DNA of 64,000 bases, taken from assembly GCA_020137815.1 (NCBI GenBank), contig CM035358.1, positions 6,569,342-6,633,341 on the forward strand, written 5' to 3'. This DNA is from Hormiphora californensis (Eukaryota; Ctenophora; Tentaculata; Cydippida; Pleurobrachiidae). Every line of letters begins with the position of its first letter. The stretch's first letter is position 1. Under the pieces are notes generated by a model. That model ran no database searches. It had not been told where the DNA came from and was given only the letters and a program-made list of their open reading frames with translations. Position numbers and translations under genes: made by a program. Shown piece after piece: positions 20,805-31,465 of this stretch.

Positions 20805-21939
20805 TTAAAACATGTAATGAACTGGCCTGTGTGTCTGTCTGTGTGTCTGTCTGTGATCTGTTTGTATGTCTGTGATCTGTTTTTTATTTGTCAATTTTTA
20901 TAACCGGACCTGTGTAAGGTCGGAAAAAATTCGAATCTCCAACTCCATGTTTCACCTATATTCAACCCAACTCAAAACCAATTTTTAAAGTATACTCCCT
21001 CCGGCAGATTAATCTTCCGATTTTATCTGCGGGTTTTCTTTGTTTGAGGGTTGCCCCTGCGTTTTTTTTTTTTTTCGCTCAATTTATCACACCATGATTT
21101 TCCATTTTCCCCCAAGGGCGGGGCGGGGGGGCCCCTCTTTTATGCTGCTGCAGGCTGCTGCAGGGGCTGCGTTGTAATTTTTTTTTCGTCTGTTTGTCTG
21201 TCTCTGTTTCTGCAGCGCTGCTCGGATTTTCTTTCAAGACTCAGAAATTCTAACCATTTTAACTTTTACTGGTGTTAAAGAAAAATTAAAATTCGTTTTT
21301 GGGTTTTATCCAAATATTAAATAAATTGCGATTTTTTAAGCACATGTAAAACTTTTTTCGATTAAGTTTTTTTTTGGCATTTTGAATAAATTCTTGGGAA
21401 GATTTTTAGAAAGAAGTAATTACTGAAAAATTATGCAAATAATACTTTTTTTGGGGCTTTTTTTGCATTATATGAAGTATTTTTTTTTTGTGAAGTAATT
21501 CTGAAGTTCTACCACAAAAAAATTTTGCTTCATCGATATCATCACAAAGAAATTTTTTCAAACGTAAAATAAGTGAAGTAAACCCAACAGAGAAGGCATC
21601 AATTTTTACCTGCACAATTTGAGAAAATTTGATGATTCGTAATTGGAATCCCGCAAAATTCCTTTGGATTCTTTTTGGTATAAGTCATAAAACGTTTACG
21701 TACTTTTGGGCTTCTATACAATTTTAGTTCCCAAAAACCCTCTAAAAAACTTTAAAAATCATTTTCTCGAAAAATAAAAAATGCAAATACTTTTATTTTA
21801 AAAAAAAGGGGCAAATGGGGGCGCTAGTATTTTAAAGTAACAATTAGTTTTAACGAAGAGCAACTGGGACTTTTTGTTTGGGGAATATGAGCCCAGAGAA
21901 TGGTATTTTACCCATATTATGATGCCATTGTGCATTAGC

Positions 21940-22600
21940 AGGGGTGGGAGGAGGAGAGGAAAGAGAAAGAGAGAGAAAGAGAAAGGGGGAAAAAGAAGGG
22001 GAAAAAGGGGGAAAAGGGGGTCCCCTTTTCTCTCCCCTCTCCTCTCTTCTCTCCTCTCTCTCTCTTGCCCTCTCTTTTCTCCCCCCCTCCCCTCTTTTTT
22101 CTCTCTTTTCCCTCTCCTTTTTCCCTCTTTTTTGGCCCCCAAGCCTTGTTCTATTTCTTTCCTTTTCTTCCTGGGAAAGCCCCTTTTTCCCAACCTTTTT
22201 TTTTCAGGATCCAAATTTTTTGCAAACCCCCCATTACAGCTCCTCGCCTCCCACTTCAATTTCTTTTTTTTTCCCCACTTCCTTTTTCCCCCCCTTTTCT
22301 ACCCCCCTCCATGTTATTAGTCTCAATTCTTTAAAATGTTCTTTTTTTTTCTTTCAAATTTCCTTTCCCCTTTTCCTTTACCCTCCCCCCCTTTTTACCC
22401 CCCGTTCTATAATGAAAAAATAGTAATTTTTAAAATCATGCGGGGTTTTTTAGTTGTTTTTCTCAAACTCCTGCTCAGAGGGTCAGGAATTTTCCCTCCC
22501 TTTGGTCACCCCAAAAATTCTCATGACCAAAATGATGCCTTTTCCCTCTCTTTACCCCGTTTTTGGGGGGAACCCTCCCCCAACCCCCCCCATTAATATG
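21940..22600. other. Homopolymer-inflated low-quality sequence
   Basis: Purine runs and then C/T runs of 3-8 bases dominate. All overlapping open frames are Pro/Phe/Ser-rich or Lys/Arg/Glu-rich low complexity. I treat it as unreliable sequence without genes. Confidence 0.7.
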
Positions 22601-23608
22601 GTACCTTTTAACTTGGCCTTCCCGTAACAACCCAATCCTGCATTTTTCTCCCCTTTCTATCTCTCCTGTGGCCCGTACTCTGTTTTCTGCTCTATCCCTT
22701 CTTGAGACCCCAGTTAAATGACACTACACTCAACTCATTTCCTGCGCCATTTTAACCGGGGCTCTGGCGGCTACTCCCCGCCCCTTGTCAATCACTGGCC
22801 CCGCAAACACCGCCCAAATCGAAAAGAGGAAGAGGAACAACACAGGGTAAATCATATGTTGTAACCATGGAAACTATAAATTCCAGAATTATATTTTGTG
22901 AGCCCTTTATGATCCTTTATAAATTATTTTGTCACCGTGCATTTGTGTATGTGATTCTTTGTCGATCCTATTATACTCGATACTGAATAAGTACTTGATC
23001 TTAGCGGTGCATATGTATTGTACGTGATTATCCGTGCAACACTTTAGATTCAAAGAGCGCCGTATTGCAGGGGCAGGGGGAGCGGTGTATGGGTCATTGT
23101 ACGCGGGTCATACATGTGTAAAATTTAAACTCCCCCCGCCCCTCCTGGTATTCACTAAAACTCAAGTTTTGATCTGCACTTCAGCTCAGTACTTTCCGCA
23201 CAAGCAGAACACTATGTACCTGGTGCTGTTGAATAGAATTGTATGAACAATACAAAGGTGGTGCTGTTAAAGAGACGTCGTATACTGTGTTGTTAAACTG
23301 TGTGGTTACTCAGTACCAGATATATAGAGCTCTCTCCATCCGTGGTGTAATTATAGAACTTGTGGTGTGTTAAACAGTTCGTGCTTGCTTCCCAGCTGTT
23401 GATCTACGTAGTATAGTGCTACTAGTAGTACTTGTATACTGGTGCTCAGCTTCACGCTCTACCGTACCTGACTTTAGCTTTAGTATTAGGCCTGGTGTTG
23501 ATCAGTTAATTCAGCTTGTAGTGATCTCTAGACCTCTTCTGCCATGGATTATTATATATAGGTTCTGGATTCCATTGACTTGATACGAGCTCAAATCATG
23601 CGAACACC
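22601..23608. other. Region upstream of the PHF24-like exons
   Basis: No certain exon. The stretch 22,770-22,848 is open and followed by a GGTAAAT donor, and could be the missing exon between 17,674 and 23,714, but no convincing acceptor or motif supports it. Confidence 0.35.
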
Positions 23609-23670
23609 TGTCTGGCGAGGCAACATGCCCCTTTTGATTCTCAACATATCAAATCAGCGCCGCCAGACAG
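23609..23670. mobile_element. Palindromic repeat family 3 (CTGTCTGGCG ... CGCCAGACAG)
   Basis: Terminal CTGTCTGGCG is complemented by CGCCGCCAGACAG across about 62 bp, with 'cttttgattctcaac' inside. Related copies lie at 26,867-26,945 ('ttttgattctcgac' inside) and about 26,086-26,138. Confidence 0.65.
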
Positions 23671-23713
23671 ATCTTTAGATCGTTGTCTATTTATAGTTCA
23701 CTATTATACTGCA

Positions 23714-26700
23714 ATGGTTATTGATACGGTGTATGAGGAGGGTGAACCTGAACCTATAGGACCAGGGGGTGTTCAGGATCCGGTCAGTTAATGGAGAGTT
23801 TTAGTTTGACATTAGTTGATTAGTTAATGATTAGTTAGGCTCATGTTTGCCTTGTTTGAACAAAACAAGCTCATATAGAGTCTCACTCTAGAGTCACCCA
23901 CTGATATACCAAGTCCCCTACAGGATTGTTTAATGCCAACCTTTTTTCCCCTGCATGATTATCTAATTTCCATCTATTTCCCTGTATGATTTCCTAATCC
24001 CACCCTATTTCCCAGGATTTCCTAACAGCCGCTGAGTATGAAGAGAGACAGAAGGCAAAACGGAAAGCAGCCGCCAGCGCTGGGGATCAGCTGGAACCCA
24101 AACAAAGATCCAAGTAAATATACCTCTTTCTTTTATTACATATCTTTTATTCAAGTAAATACTGTCAGTAAATATCCGCCAACACCATTGGTGTGAATAA
24201 TGAAACCAAACAGACTGTCAGAAGGGCAAAGCCCTTTCCCCCGAGAAAAGCCCAGTAAATCGGGGTCCGACTGCATGACAACCTAAACAATATCCTATAT
24301 TATCCTAACAATGATATATCCAATATCTGCAGAGAAAAGGACGTGACGTGGGGAGGGGAGCACACGTTTATCTATAATGACACAGTAGCCGCTTGGAGCA
24401 AGCTAGAACAACACGTGGGCAAGAAGCTCTGTGAACCATACATTGGACGGGTTAGTGAGAGAGTTTTGTGTGAAAATAGGCCCAAATAGCTGCTGTAGTG
24501 AGAGAGACAGGATTCCAGCACTATCAAACAAACAAACGTCAAACAAACGTCAAACAAACCCCTTCCCTCACCCACAGGACGGTAGAACACCCTGTACAAA
24601 GATAGTCAAGAAGACCACTATGACAGCCAAGACGGAGGTACAGCTGATGGATGCCTGGATCCGTGCCAAGACTCCAGTTAGACCGAACACAGCGGAGCCG
24701 AGTACGGAACAGAATGTACCTAACTGGGATGAGTGTGATGAAGTGGAAACGGTCAGTTTATAGATAGTTCCTTGATTCCTTAGTAGATAAATATAGTTCC
24801 TTGATTACTTAGTCCATTTAAAATAGTTTCCTGCATTCTCTTCCGGTTCCTCACTGTCTCACTGTCTCTTTCCTTCGCCGTATCAAGCTGTCAGCTTCCA
24901 TAACTTCTACATGACTTTAATTCAGCTAATCCCTCCTTGTTGAGTCCCCCGCCCCTTACTCAACAACCCTCCCTCCTCAGGAAGAGGACGAGGAAGGAAC
25001 TAGGACATGTTACCACTGCGGTGAGGGATTCCTCAGGTTGGTCAAGTGTAGAGTGTGCGGGAGGAGCATCCACACACCCAAATGTGTTTATAGTGAAACA
25101 AATGGAGATATTATTGTGACTGCAACCAGTCTCAGGTATGTACAATTATAGGACCTGTATATCCTGTCTCAGACCAATGCTCTGACCGCAGTTATGCAGT
25201 TATGCAGTTCTCCTGTATATATTTGAGAAAAATCAGAATAGGTCCAGGCCGTTGCTCTGACAGCATCCCCCTGTACTGATTGACCCCTTACCCACCCCCA
25301 CGTCCCCCACAGGCGTTTCTCACCCCCCTACTCAACCTCCATCCACCCATCACCTCCCCCATGTTTTCTCTCACTCAACAATCCCCCACTGCAGGTGCTT
25401 CATGACTGACTTTGTGTGGTCGTGCCCCTCGTGCGAGAACCTCCTCGGTCTCCTACAAGACGAGGAAATGATAGAACTTATGGAAAACTTTGAAAATCTG
25501 GATGTTGATTGTGGTACGTGCGTTTAATTTTTAAACTCCCTTCTTTTTCCCCACCCTCGTTTTGTTCTATACCTCAACGGGGCGTGCAGTTAGGGAGGGT
25601 CGAGCTACCGGCCCATCCCCCTCTCTAATTATTACCTATACAACCATCTCGCAACCTTCAGTCTCCACCATCCTGACTTACAACCCTGACTTACAACCCT
25701 GACTTACAACCCTCAACCCCCCCCCCCCTTGACAGATGACTTACAACCCCTCCTCCCACCCTCTAGTTACTAAACCCTCCTCCCCTTGACAGATGCCAGG
25801 ATTTCTCTGGACGACTTCCTAAAGTATAAGCATCGTGTTTTCAAAACTCAGTACGGGAGGATAATGGAGGTGGGGGAGGTAGAGACGGCAGTGGAAGAGG
25901 TAATTATACATTATATATGTTATCATGGTGTTATCATGGTGTTACCATGGTGTTATCATGGTTGCCATGGTTACACACTTACTAATGGAGGTGGGGGAGG
26001 TAGAGACGGCAGTGGAAGAGGTCAGAAAGTAACCCCCTTGATTTTGTTTTATATGAATGAAATAGAATCAACGTACTGAGAAACTGTATGGCGGCGCCAT
26101 ACCCCATTTGTGCGCTCAGATGGGTCGCGGCGCCAGACGGCTGAGAAGCACCCCATCAACAAAGGCCCTCTGTCAGACCATTGGCCTGACACTATTCTCA
26201 TTTCGAGAGAACAGTGCTACACAGAGCATTGGCCTGACAGACGCCCCTCCATATGACCCAGAAAGAGATTATGTGTTGGAAAACAACATGATTTTATCTT
26301 CCCCTGCAGTTCCAAAGACTGGATAAACCCAAGACGGGAATGGTTGATTGGTGGTGTTTTGTGGATGCACGGATTGTAGAGAAACTCAGTGATAGACCAA
26401 AGGTATGTTTTTTTTTATGTATTTGTGATATATTTGGGTGTAGGGGAGGGGGTCATGTACTACTTTTACCCCACTCCCAAATAGCTATACAATTTGTTGA
26501 GTAAGGGGTACTTTACTAAACAATATACAATAGTTCTAAACAGGAACCGACCGAATCAGGAAATACTGGTTCCTGATTGGCTGATAACCAGTCACGTGAC
26601 CTAAATAACGAGTTCTGATTGGTTGTTTACTTGTTTCGGTCGGTTCCTGGTTCTAAACAGATCCCCACCACAGGCAGAGTTAGTGGCGTGTCTGAGTCCC

Positions 26701-26832
26701 CTGGAAGTATCCGAAGCAAAGCAGTTCTTCAAATCATTTGACGCAGATGCAGATGGAAAGATCACCCTGAGAGAAGCAGAGAAAGCATATGAGAGATGGT
26801 TTGCTAGTCTGTGGTCAAAAGTACTCAAGTAA
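23714..26832 (+). CDS. PHF24-like: PHF24/GINIP-like protein: PHD-type zinc finger plus EF-hand, nine exons
   Basis: Exons 23714-23782, 24016-24113, 24333-24450, 24578-24751, 24981-25135, 25395-25513, 25793-25899, 26310-26402, 26674-26832 join in phase to 1092 nt (363 residues, TAA stop). Residues 163-218 form a C4HC3 zinc finger: C163, C166, C176, C179, H184, C188, C215, C218, with the WSCPSC end typical of PHD fingers. It continues ENLLGLLQDEEMIELMENF and SLDDFLKYKH, then FQRLDKPKTGMVDW, and ends with a canonical EF-hand loop D334-A-D-A-D-G-K-I-T-x-x-E345. The order PHD, helical segment, EF-hand-like segments and the length match vertebrate PHF24 (about 400 residues), a binder of GTP-loaded G-alpha-i. 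From memory, vertebrate copies lack a canonical EF loop. The ATG at 23,714 may not be the true start (see exon at 17,555). Intron 8 carries a hAT-like MITE and introns 5 and 7 carry palindromic repeats. Confidence 0.85.
24247..24276. mobile_element. Fragment of the pogo-like MITE
   Basis: 'taaatcggggtccgactg' matches one end of the element at 59,229-59,400. It lies in intron 2 of the PHF24-like gene. Confidence 0.6.
25164..25263. mobile_element. Palindromic repeat family 2, copy 3
   Basis: CTGTCTCAGACCAATGCTCTGACC at the left and GTTGCTCTGACAG at the right, with 'atttgagaaaaatcagaatagg' inside. It is in intron 5 of the PHF24-like gene. Confidence 0.65.
25900..26022 (+). repeat. Copy of the exon 7 end plus donor, with ATGGT repeats between
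   Basis: The last 37 bases of exon 7 (taatggaggtgggggaggta onward) and a GT donor recur at about 25,983-26,021, where they are followed by 'gtcaga' instead of 'gtaatt'. The 80 bases in between are X-box-like 'gttatcatggt' and 'ggttgccatggttac' repeats. Confidence 0.85.
26170..26240. mobile_element. Palindromic repeat family 2, copy 4
   Basis: CTGTCAGACCATTGGCCTGAC at the left and GAGCATTGGCCTGACAG at the right, in intron 7 of the PHF24-like gene. Confidence 0.65.
26541..26649 (-). mobile_element. hAT-like MITE copy 5, complete, next to a splice acceptor
   Basis: A 109-bp element, inverted relative to copy 3, with perfect CAGGAACCGACCGAA ends and a perfect 8-bp target duplication GTTCTAAA (26,533-26,540 and 26,650-26,657). 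Its right edge is 24 bp from the first base of exon 9 of the PHF24-like gene. Confidence 0.95.
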
Positions 26833-26866
26833 GGACAATTCAGCTCTGATGTGTATCAAGTTGGCG

Positions 26867-26945
26867 CTGTCTGGGCGTCTGGCGCCGCAAGAACCTGTTT
26901 TGATTCTCGACAGTGTGGTCAGAATGGGTCGGCGCCGTCAGACAG
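26867..26945. mobile_element. Palindromic repeat family 3, copy
   Basis: CTGTCTGGGCGTCTGGCGCCG at the left, CGGCGCCGTCAGACAG at the right. It starts 35 bp after the stop of the PHF24-like gene, so it would lie in the 3' UTR. Confidence 0.65.
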
Positions 26946-27122
26946 AGTTGGCGAGGGTTCGTTTGTACCCTTCCCTAATTCTGAATGAACTAGGAAAGAA
27001 GGATCGTGTTCGAACTAAACAAGGGATACCTCCAACTTCCTTGGTATCGAAGACACCTCACACTCTGTTTAGAGGTATCAGAAGGGCTTCCCCTATTTTT
27101 ATAGCGCGCCCAAAACGTTATA

Positions 27123-28704
27123 CCGTGTGCGGCAAAAAAAAGGCCCCCCCTAGACCACCATAGTTGCCGATGTGGTGGAGAGCTGTAACTTGGCAGGGTT
27201 GCTCCACTATGTCTATCTTGATCCTGACAGAAAAATCAGAGCTCTAGCTCAAAATTCATTTTCATGAACGGAATGAACTTCTCCGTTCCTTCGATATGAG
27301 ACCCCCTCATCATTCAGAATTTTTTGCCCGTCTTTGGCTAACGATTATCTTTGTAATGAGACCAATTTGAGCATAATCTGATTACCAGGAGAGACACAGT
27401 GGAGGGTTTTCCGACCGTCACTCCTGACATGTGATCCAGGCCCGGTCACGTGGTGAAAAGTGGGTTTGGGGTGCTGTTAACATGTCTCAATAACGGATTA
27501 TTGCTCTCATATCCCTTGAATATCCCTCCACAATGCTCTCAAGTCACTTTGTGATGCTGATTGATTGGGTTCATGTCACCAGTTCTTGTCAAAGTTCTCA
27601 AGCGGCCCGTGATACGAGATCATTTCATCAAGGAGGGGCCATCTTGTGTCACTAATCAGCCTATCATCTCACATTACACTAGCCAAGGGATCTGGGGTAT
27701 TTAAATCTTCAAATGTTCATCAAAATCATTCCCAATCGTTACTTGCAATGCATTTTACACCCGAACAGAGGAACTTCATCTGGCTCGCCAGTCTAATCGC
27801 TCTCCTGCGGGTGGACTGGATTGGTGTTGTCTGTGTGTCTCTCAGTACTGCTGTTGTGGAAGCAGGACCTGTAGCAGACTTCCTCCTTCCGGATCGTCCA
27901 GGATTGTTGTTTTTGGAGTGGCCCTCGTCTGAAACTGTCCGATGGATCTTTCTGCAGGACTTCTTGGATGGGGCATGGCGGCCAAACTTGATAAAGAACT
28001 CCTGTTCGATGGTGGGGTAGAGGGTGTTGGTTTCCTTCTTGAGCCAGATGAAGTTCCTCTGTTCGGGTGTAAAATGCATTGCAAGTAACGATTGGGAATG
28101 ATTTTGATGAACATTTGAAGATTTAAATACCCCAGATCCCTTGGCTAGTGTAATGTGAGATGATAGGCTGATTAGTGACACAAGATGGCCCCTCCTTGAT
28201 GAAATGATCTCGTATCACGGGCCGCTTGAGAACTTTGACAAGAACTGGTGACATGAACCCAATCAATCAGCATCACAAAGTGACTTGAGAGCATTGTGGA
28301 GGGATATTCAAGGGATATGAGAGCAATAATCCGTTATTGAGACATGTTAACAGCACCCCAAACCCACTTTTCACCACGTGACCGGGCCTGGATCACATGT
28401 CAGGAGTGACGGTCGGAAAACCCTCCACTGTGTCTCTCCTGGTAATCAGATTATGCTCAAATTGGTCTCATTACAAAGATAATCGTTAGCCAAAGACGGG
28501 CAAAAAATTCTGAATGATGAGGGGGTCTCATATCGAAGGAACGGAGAAGTTCATTCCGTTCATGAAAATGAATTTTGAGCTAGAGCTCTGATTTTTCTGT
28601 CAGGATCAAGATAGACATAGTGGAGCAACCCTGCCAAGTTACAGCTCTCCACCACATCGGCAACTATGGTGGTCTAGGGGGGGCCTTTTTTTTGCCGCAC
28701 ACGG
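27123..28704. mobile_element. Tc1/mariner-type foldback element, 666-bp arms
   Basis: Positions x and 55827-x are complementary from 27,121/28,706 to 27,786/28,041; every part I compared matched. TA flanks both ends (27,121-27,122, 28,705-28,706), and each end starts CCGTGTGCGGCAAAAAAA. A unique 254-bp centre (27,787-28,040) separates the arms. Both arms carry the same transposase start region, so the element arose by inverted duplication of the 5' part of a full transposon. Confidence 0.95.
27787..28181 (-). pseudogene. N-terminal piece of a mariner-type transposase
   Basis: From the ATG at 28,181 the frame gives HTPEQ-type residues (MHFTPEQRNFIW), then a helix-turn-helix like region with APSKKSCRKIHRTV, GRSGRRKS and RRRAIRLA. 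This order (entry helix, 'PSKKTI..', 'GRP/GRSGR' linker, second helix-turn-helix) fits the DNA-binding part of Tc/mariner-like transposases and DUF4817. The frame then runs into the opposite arm and is no longer transposase. The catalytic DDE/D domain is absent. Confidence 0.6.
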
Positions 28705-28739
28705 TACTGAGCACTGAAAAGTTGTAGTCTACACTAAAG

Positions 28740-28905
28740 TCGGATTTTTTGAAACTGTCACCCCCCTGGGTATTTTCAAATTTCGTAAATTACCATAAAT
28801 CCGGTTCCTGACGAGATAGAGACTTGAAATTTGGAGGTTACGAAGATCTTGCTAGGTTCTTCCGAACCTCCAAATTTCAAGTCTTGTTAAGGGTGTATGT
28901 AGCGC
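28740..28905. repeat. Inverted repeat module (GGTTCCTGACGAGATAGAGAC)
   Basis: 'gacttgaaatttggaggtt' and its complement 'aacctccaaatttcaagtc' are separated by about 26 bp, after GGTTCCTGACGAGATAGAG. The same lead sequence occurs inside the MITEs at 1967 and 20,355. Confidence 0.7.
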
Positions 28906-30302
28906 TGGTTAGTGAATGGGTGAGCGATGATAGATTGGTTCTGGGGTAAGGAACACGGAAATAAACAGATCTGTCGAAATGAATTATTCGACAGGAATAT
29001 GTATAGTCTTCGGTGTTTTAGCTCAGTGATCGCTCGTGATATCGATCTTGACAACGCTCCTTCTTCCGTCTTCGTCGTGGTTTAAATACTCTTCCTCAAA
29101 TCCAGATTGACGTAGATTCCTCGTGTTAAACATAGAGATTGTTGTGACCATCTCCTCTAACAGTTCAGGTTGTTGTGACTATCTCCGCAAGTGCTATGTT
29201 GTTATGACTATCTCCACAATGATCTCATTCGGTCCAAGCTGTTCCGAGTAACTATGCCGTACCAAATCCAATTTGAAGTGGGTGAATAAATATATATTCA
29301 ATTTAAAGAAGAGTGGGTAGGAACCCAATTTATCGGGGGTGCACATGAGTGTACATATTTGTAATGACGAAAAGAGGTGTATAACACATCCATACACCAA
29401 ATTTTTAAGAATAAATTTCGGTCCCGTGGACCGACAAATTATTCGTGAAATAATCCACCGCTTTAATCGACTGCTTGGACATTTGTCTATCGAACAGATT
29501 TATCACCATTAAATTATGGTATTTCGGTTTCTCTTGGCACAGGGACTAAAATTTTTCATCCCTGCAATTTTCAATCCTCTTTTGGCACCAGCTTTGATGC
29601 AGTGAGTCGCGGTAGCCCATGGTTAAATGATAGTGGACCAACCCGCACTGTTTGATCCCATTTAGGCAATTTATAATGATTATTTTGACAGTGTGACTTA
29701 CTACATCAGTATAGTCGTATGAAACCCGATAGTTGATTTATCAGTCGTTTGAAGATTTTGCGCGCTCATGATAACTGCTAGCTGGGGGATTTAACACCCT
29801 CCTCGCGGTTTATCAGGCCAGTGTCCTTTTTCACGCGTTTCTCTTCATTTGAATAACATGCGTGTAAAATTCTAAGTATTGAAAATGTGTGTAAACACAC
29901 AGTTCTGTCAACAAAAGAAAGGGGAAACATGTCTGCAACACGTTTCAATGTTATCTCTCTCATAAGGAGTGAAAAGAATCACATTCCATTCATTTCTCTC
30001 TCTCATTGTCTCTTTTACTGTTCATTACCTCTGACAGTGTGTATTGCCCCTAATCTTTCTCTCTCTTTCTCAAACATGTTAGGAACAGTAGACACTAAGT
30101 CTACACACATTTTCAGGGTATCTGTTGACTATTTACCAGCAGTTCTAGTGTGTTTCACCTTGTGTTGTGTCTCTTATTTGTGTGTAATTACTATCGGGTT
30201 TCATAAAATATGAACGTTTGTTAGCCTATCGCGTTATAGGTTTAAATCACCTCCCCCTCACCCTCGGCTGGCGCCTCGGGATCGGAGTCGGGATTTAAAC
30301 CA
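28906..30302. other. No gene seen; possible retroelement 3' end
   Basis: It has short direct repeats 'gttgtgactatctcc' (29,130-29,220). It lies on the 3' side of the minus-strand gypsy-like element and might include a long terminal repeat, but no matching second copy was found. Confidence 0.35.
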
Positions 30303-30370
30303 GTTTAATCGCCCTGCCGGGCGATTAAACTCCAGTTGGCTGTCCCCAGCTCGCGCTGGGAACAGCCAAC
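30303..30370. repeat. Two adjacent hairpins
   Basis: GTTTAATCGCCC/GGGCGATTAAAC (30,303-30,330) with a 4-base loop, then GTTGGCTGT...ACAGCCAAC (30,335-30,370). The preceding 'tttaaat...atttaaac' (30,240-30,299) adds an outer inverted repeat. Confidence 0.8.
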
Positions 30371-30579
30371 TTCATAACGCGCCAGTCTACAAACGTTCAT
30401 ACTTCATTTGTATGTTTTTTATTTCACAGCTAGTTTTTTGGACCCGTAAATCTGACGTTTGTTTCTACGAGGAAAGTGCTTATGGCCATTAGCATATTTC
30501 CAGAAACTACTAGTCCAGGTATCTTTTTAGCTTGCATCTTCACAAAACATGTTCCATTGTTCCTCGGAGTAGTGGGGAT

Positions 30580-30918
30580 TTACTGCTTCTTCTCTAGCTG
30601 TTTTCTCCTCGCCTTCTCCGCTCTGTACATCCTCAGCATCACCTTTTCTTCCGGTGTGTACAGCTTTGAAGCTCCCGCGATATATGCCAAGTCCATCTTT
30701 CCTCTGGGTTTCTTCAGAGGTTTCCCTGGAACGTTGAATTCTGGCTCTATCTTTACTGGTGCTGGGATTGAAGGTCCAGCTTCTGTTTCATCTGTTGGTT
30801 GAACAGCTATAGGTAAGTCTGGTTGCCCTTCTTCGTCAGTAGTCATCTTCGTGTGACTTTCCTCCGTCTCGTTAGTCGTTAACTCTGGTTCGCTTTCGTC
30901 CGATTCATCAGTCATCAT
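30580..30918 (-). CDS. Acidic hypothetical protein, unassigned
   Basis: 112 residues: an acidic Thr/Glu-rich first half (DESDESEPELTTNETEES), then KPLKKPRGKMDLAYIAGASK and a basic helical end (MLRMYRAEKARRKQLEKKQ). A stretch just upstream resembles 31,990-32,110, so it may belong to the retroelement or to a duplicated segment. No family is recognised. Confidence 0.4.
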   Translation of the reverse strand: MMTDESDESEPELTTNETEESHTKMTTDEEGQPDLPIAVQPTDETEAGPSIPAPVKIEPEFNVPGKPLKKPRGKMDLAYIAGASKLYTPEEKVMLRMYRAEKARRKQLEKKQ

Positions 30919-31281
30919 CTCTAGCTCCAGTTGCCTTTCCTCCGCTCATTAGCTATCTCTGGTAGCCTCTCCGGAGGTAATTACGTGTGTTCAATGCAAG
31001 GCTGCCAAAAATACAGCTGTTTATACTGTGCCAATGCCGTGGGATTAAGGATAAGGCTGTACTAACATTATGCATACCAACCACACACCGGCCGATTAAG
31101 ATGAAGCCATGAAACTGGTGTTGTTATGACAATACCTCAAGCTACACCGCTAAATAACTCACTCATAACAATCACCGCGGGGCTCAAACGACGACACAAG
31201 TTTTCACCTACTAAGATAACATGACAGAGCAACAGGGGAGGTTTTGACTTACTAAATAACATAAGGCATGCAGGTACTTAC

Positions 31282-31465
31282 AAGACACGTACACTCACTC
31301 CACTCCTTTTTAAACTATCCAGAATCTCATACGAATCCGCTGCCATATCAAGCTTGTATACACAATTTAGCAGGGTCTCTCCCTTCTTCCTCCATAAAGA
31401 CGCTAACACGGGCCTCGCACTGGTAGCGCCTCTCAAACTCCTTGTCCTCAATCGCACTTTCTTCT
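31282..31465 (-). CDS. Internal exon of an unidentified minus-strand gene
   Basis: Acceptor 'atctcctgcag' before 31,465 and donor CTT|gtaagt after 31,282 bound 184 nt. The open frame includes LWRKKGETLLNCVYKLDMAA and YEILDSLKRSGVSVRVL. This vaguely resembles the helical N-terminal domain of TFIIS-like proteins, but the diagnostic follow-on sequence was not found. It may pair with 36,073-36,258 as part of one gene interrupted by the retroelement. Confidence 0.5.

Larger units (their letters stand above)
18183..21835. mobile_element. Possible 3.6-kb inverted-repeat element, with later insertions
   Basis: The left end (18,183 on) reads GAGGCGCACCCAATGCTGCCC, a T run, then 'gaatgaagtatttgcaatttt'. 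The reverse complement of the right end (about 21,835 back) reads AGCGCCCCCATTTGCCCC, a T run, then 'aataaaagtatttgcattttt'. Both ends are rich in GAAGTA/TACTTC motifs (18,310-18,760 and 21,405-21,610). No transposase frame survives. The interior contains a minisatellite, a truncated MITE and a TTAA element. The boundaries are approximate. Confidence 0.4.

Noticed and set aside
22770-22848. Missing PHF24-like exon
   Set aside because: Open and followed by a donor, but it has no convincing acceptor and no motif that ties it to the gene.
27646-28020. Plus-strand protein in the mariner element
   Set aside because: Its start equals the minus-strand transposase start because of the palindrome. 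The remainder reads the antisense of the transposase centre.
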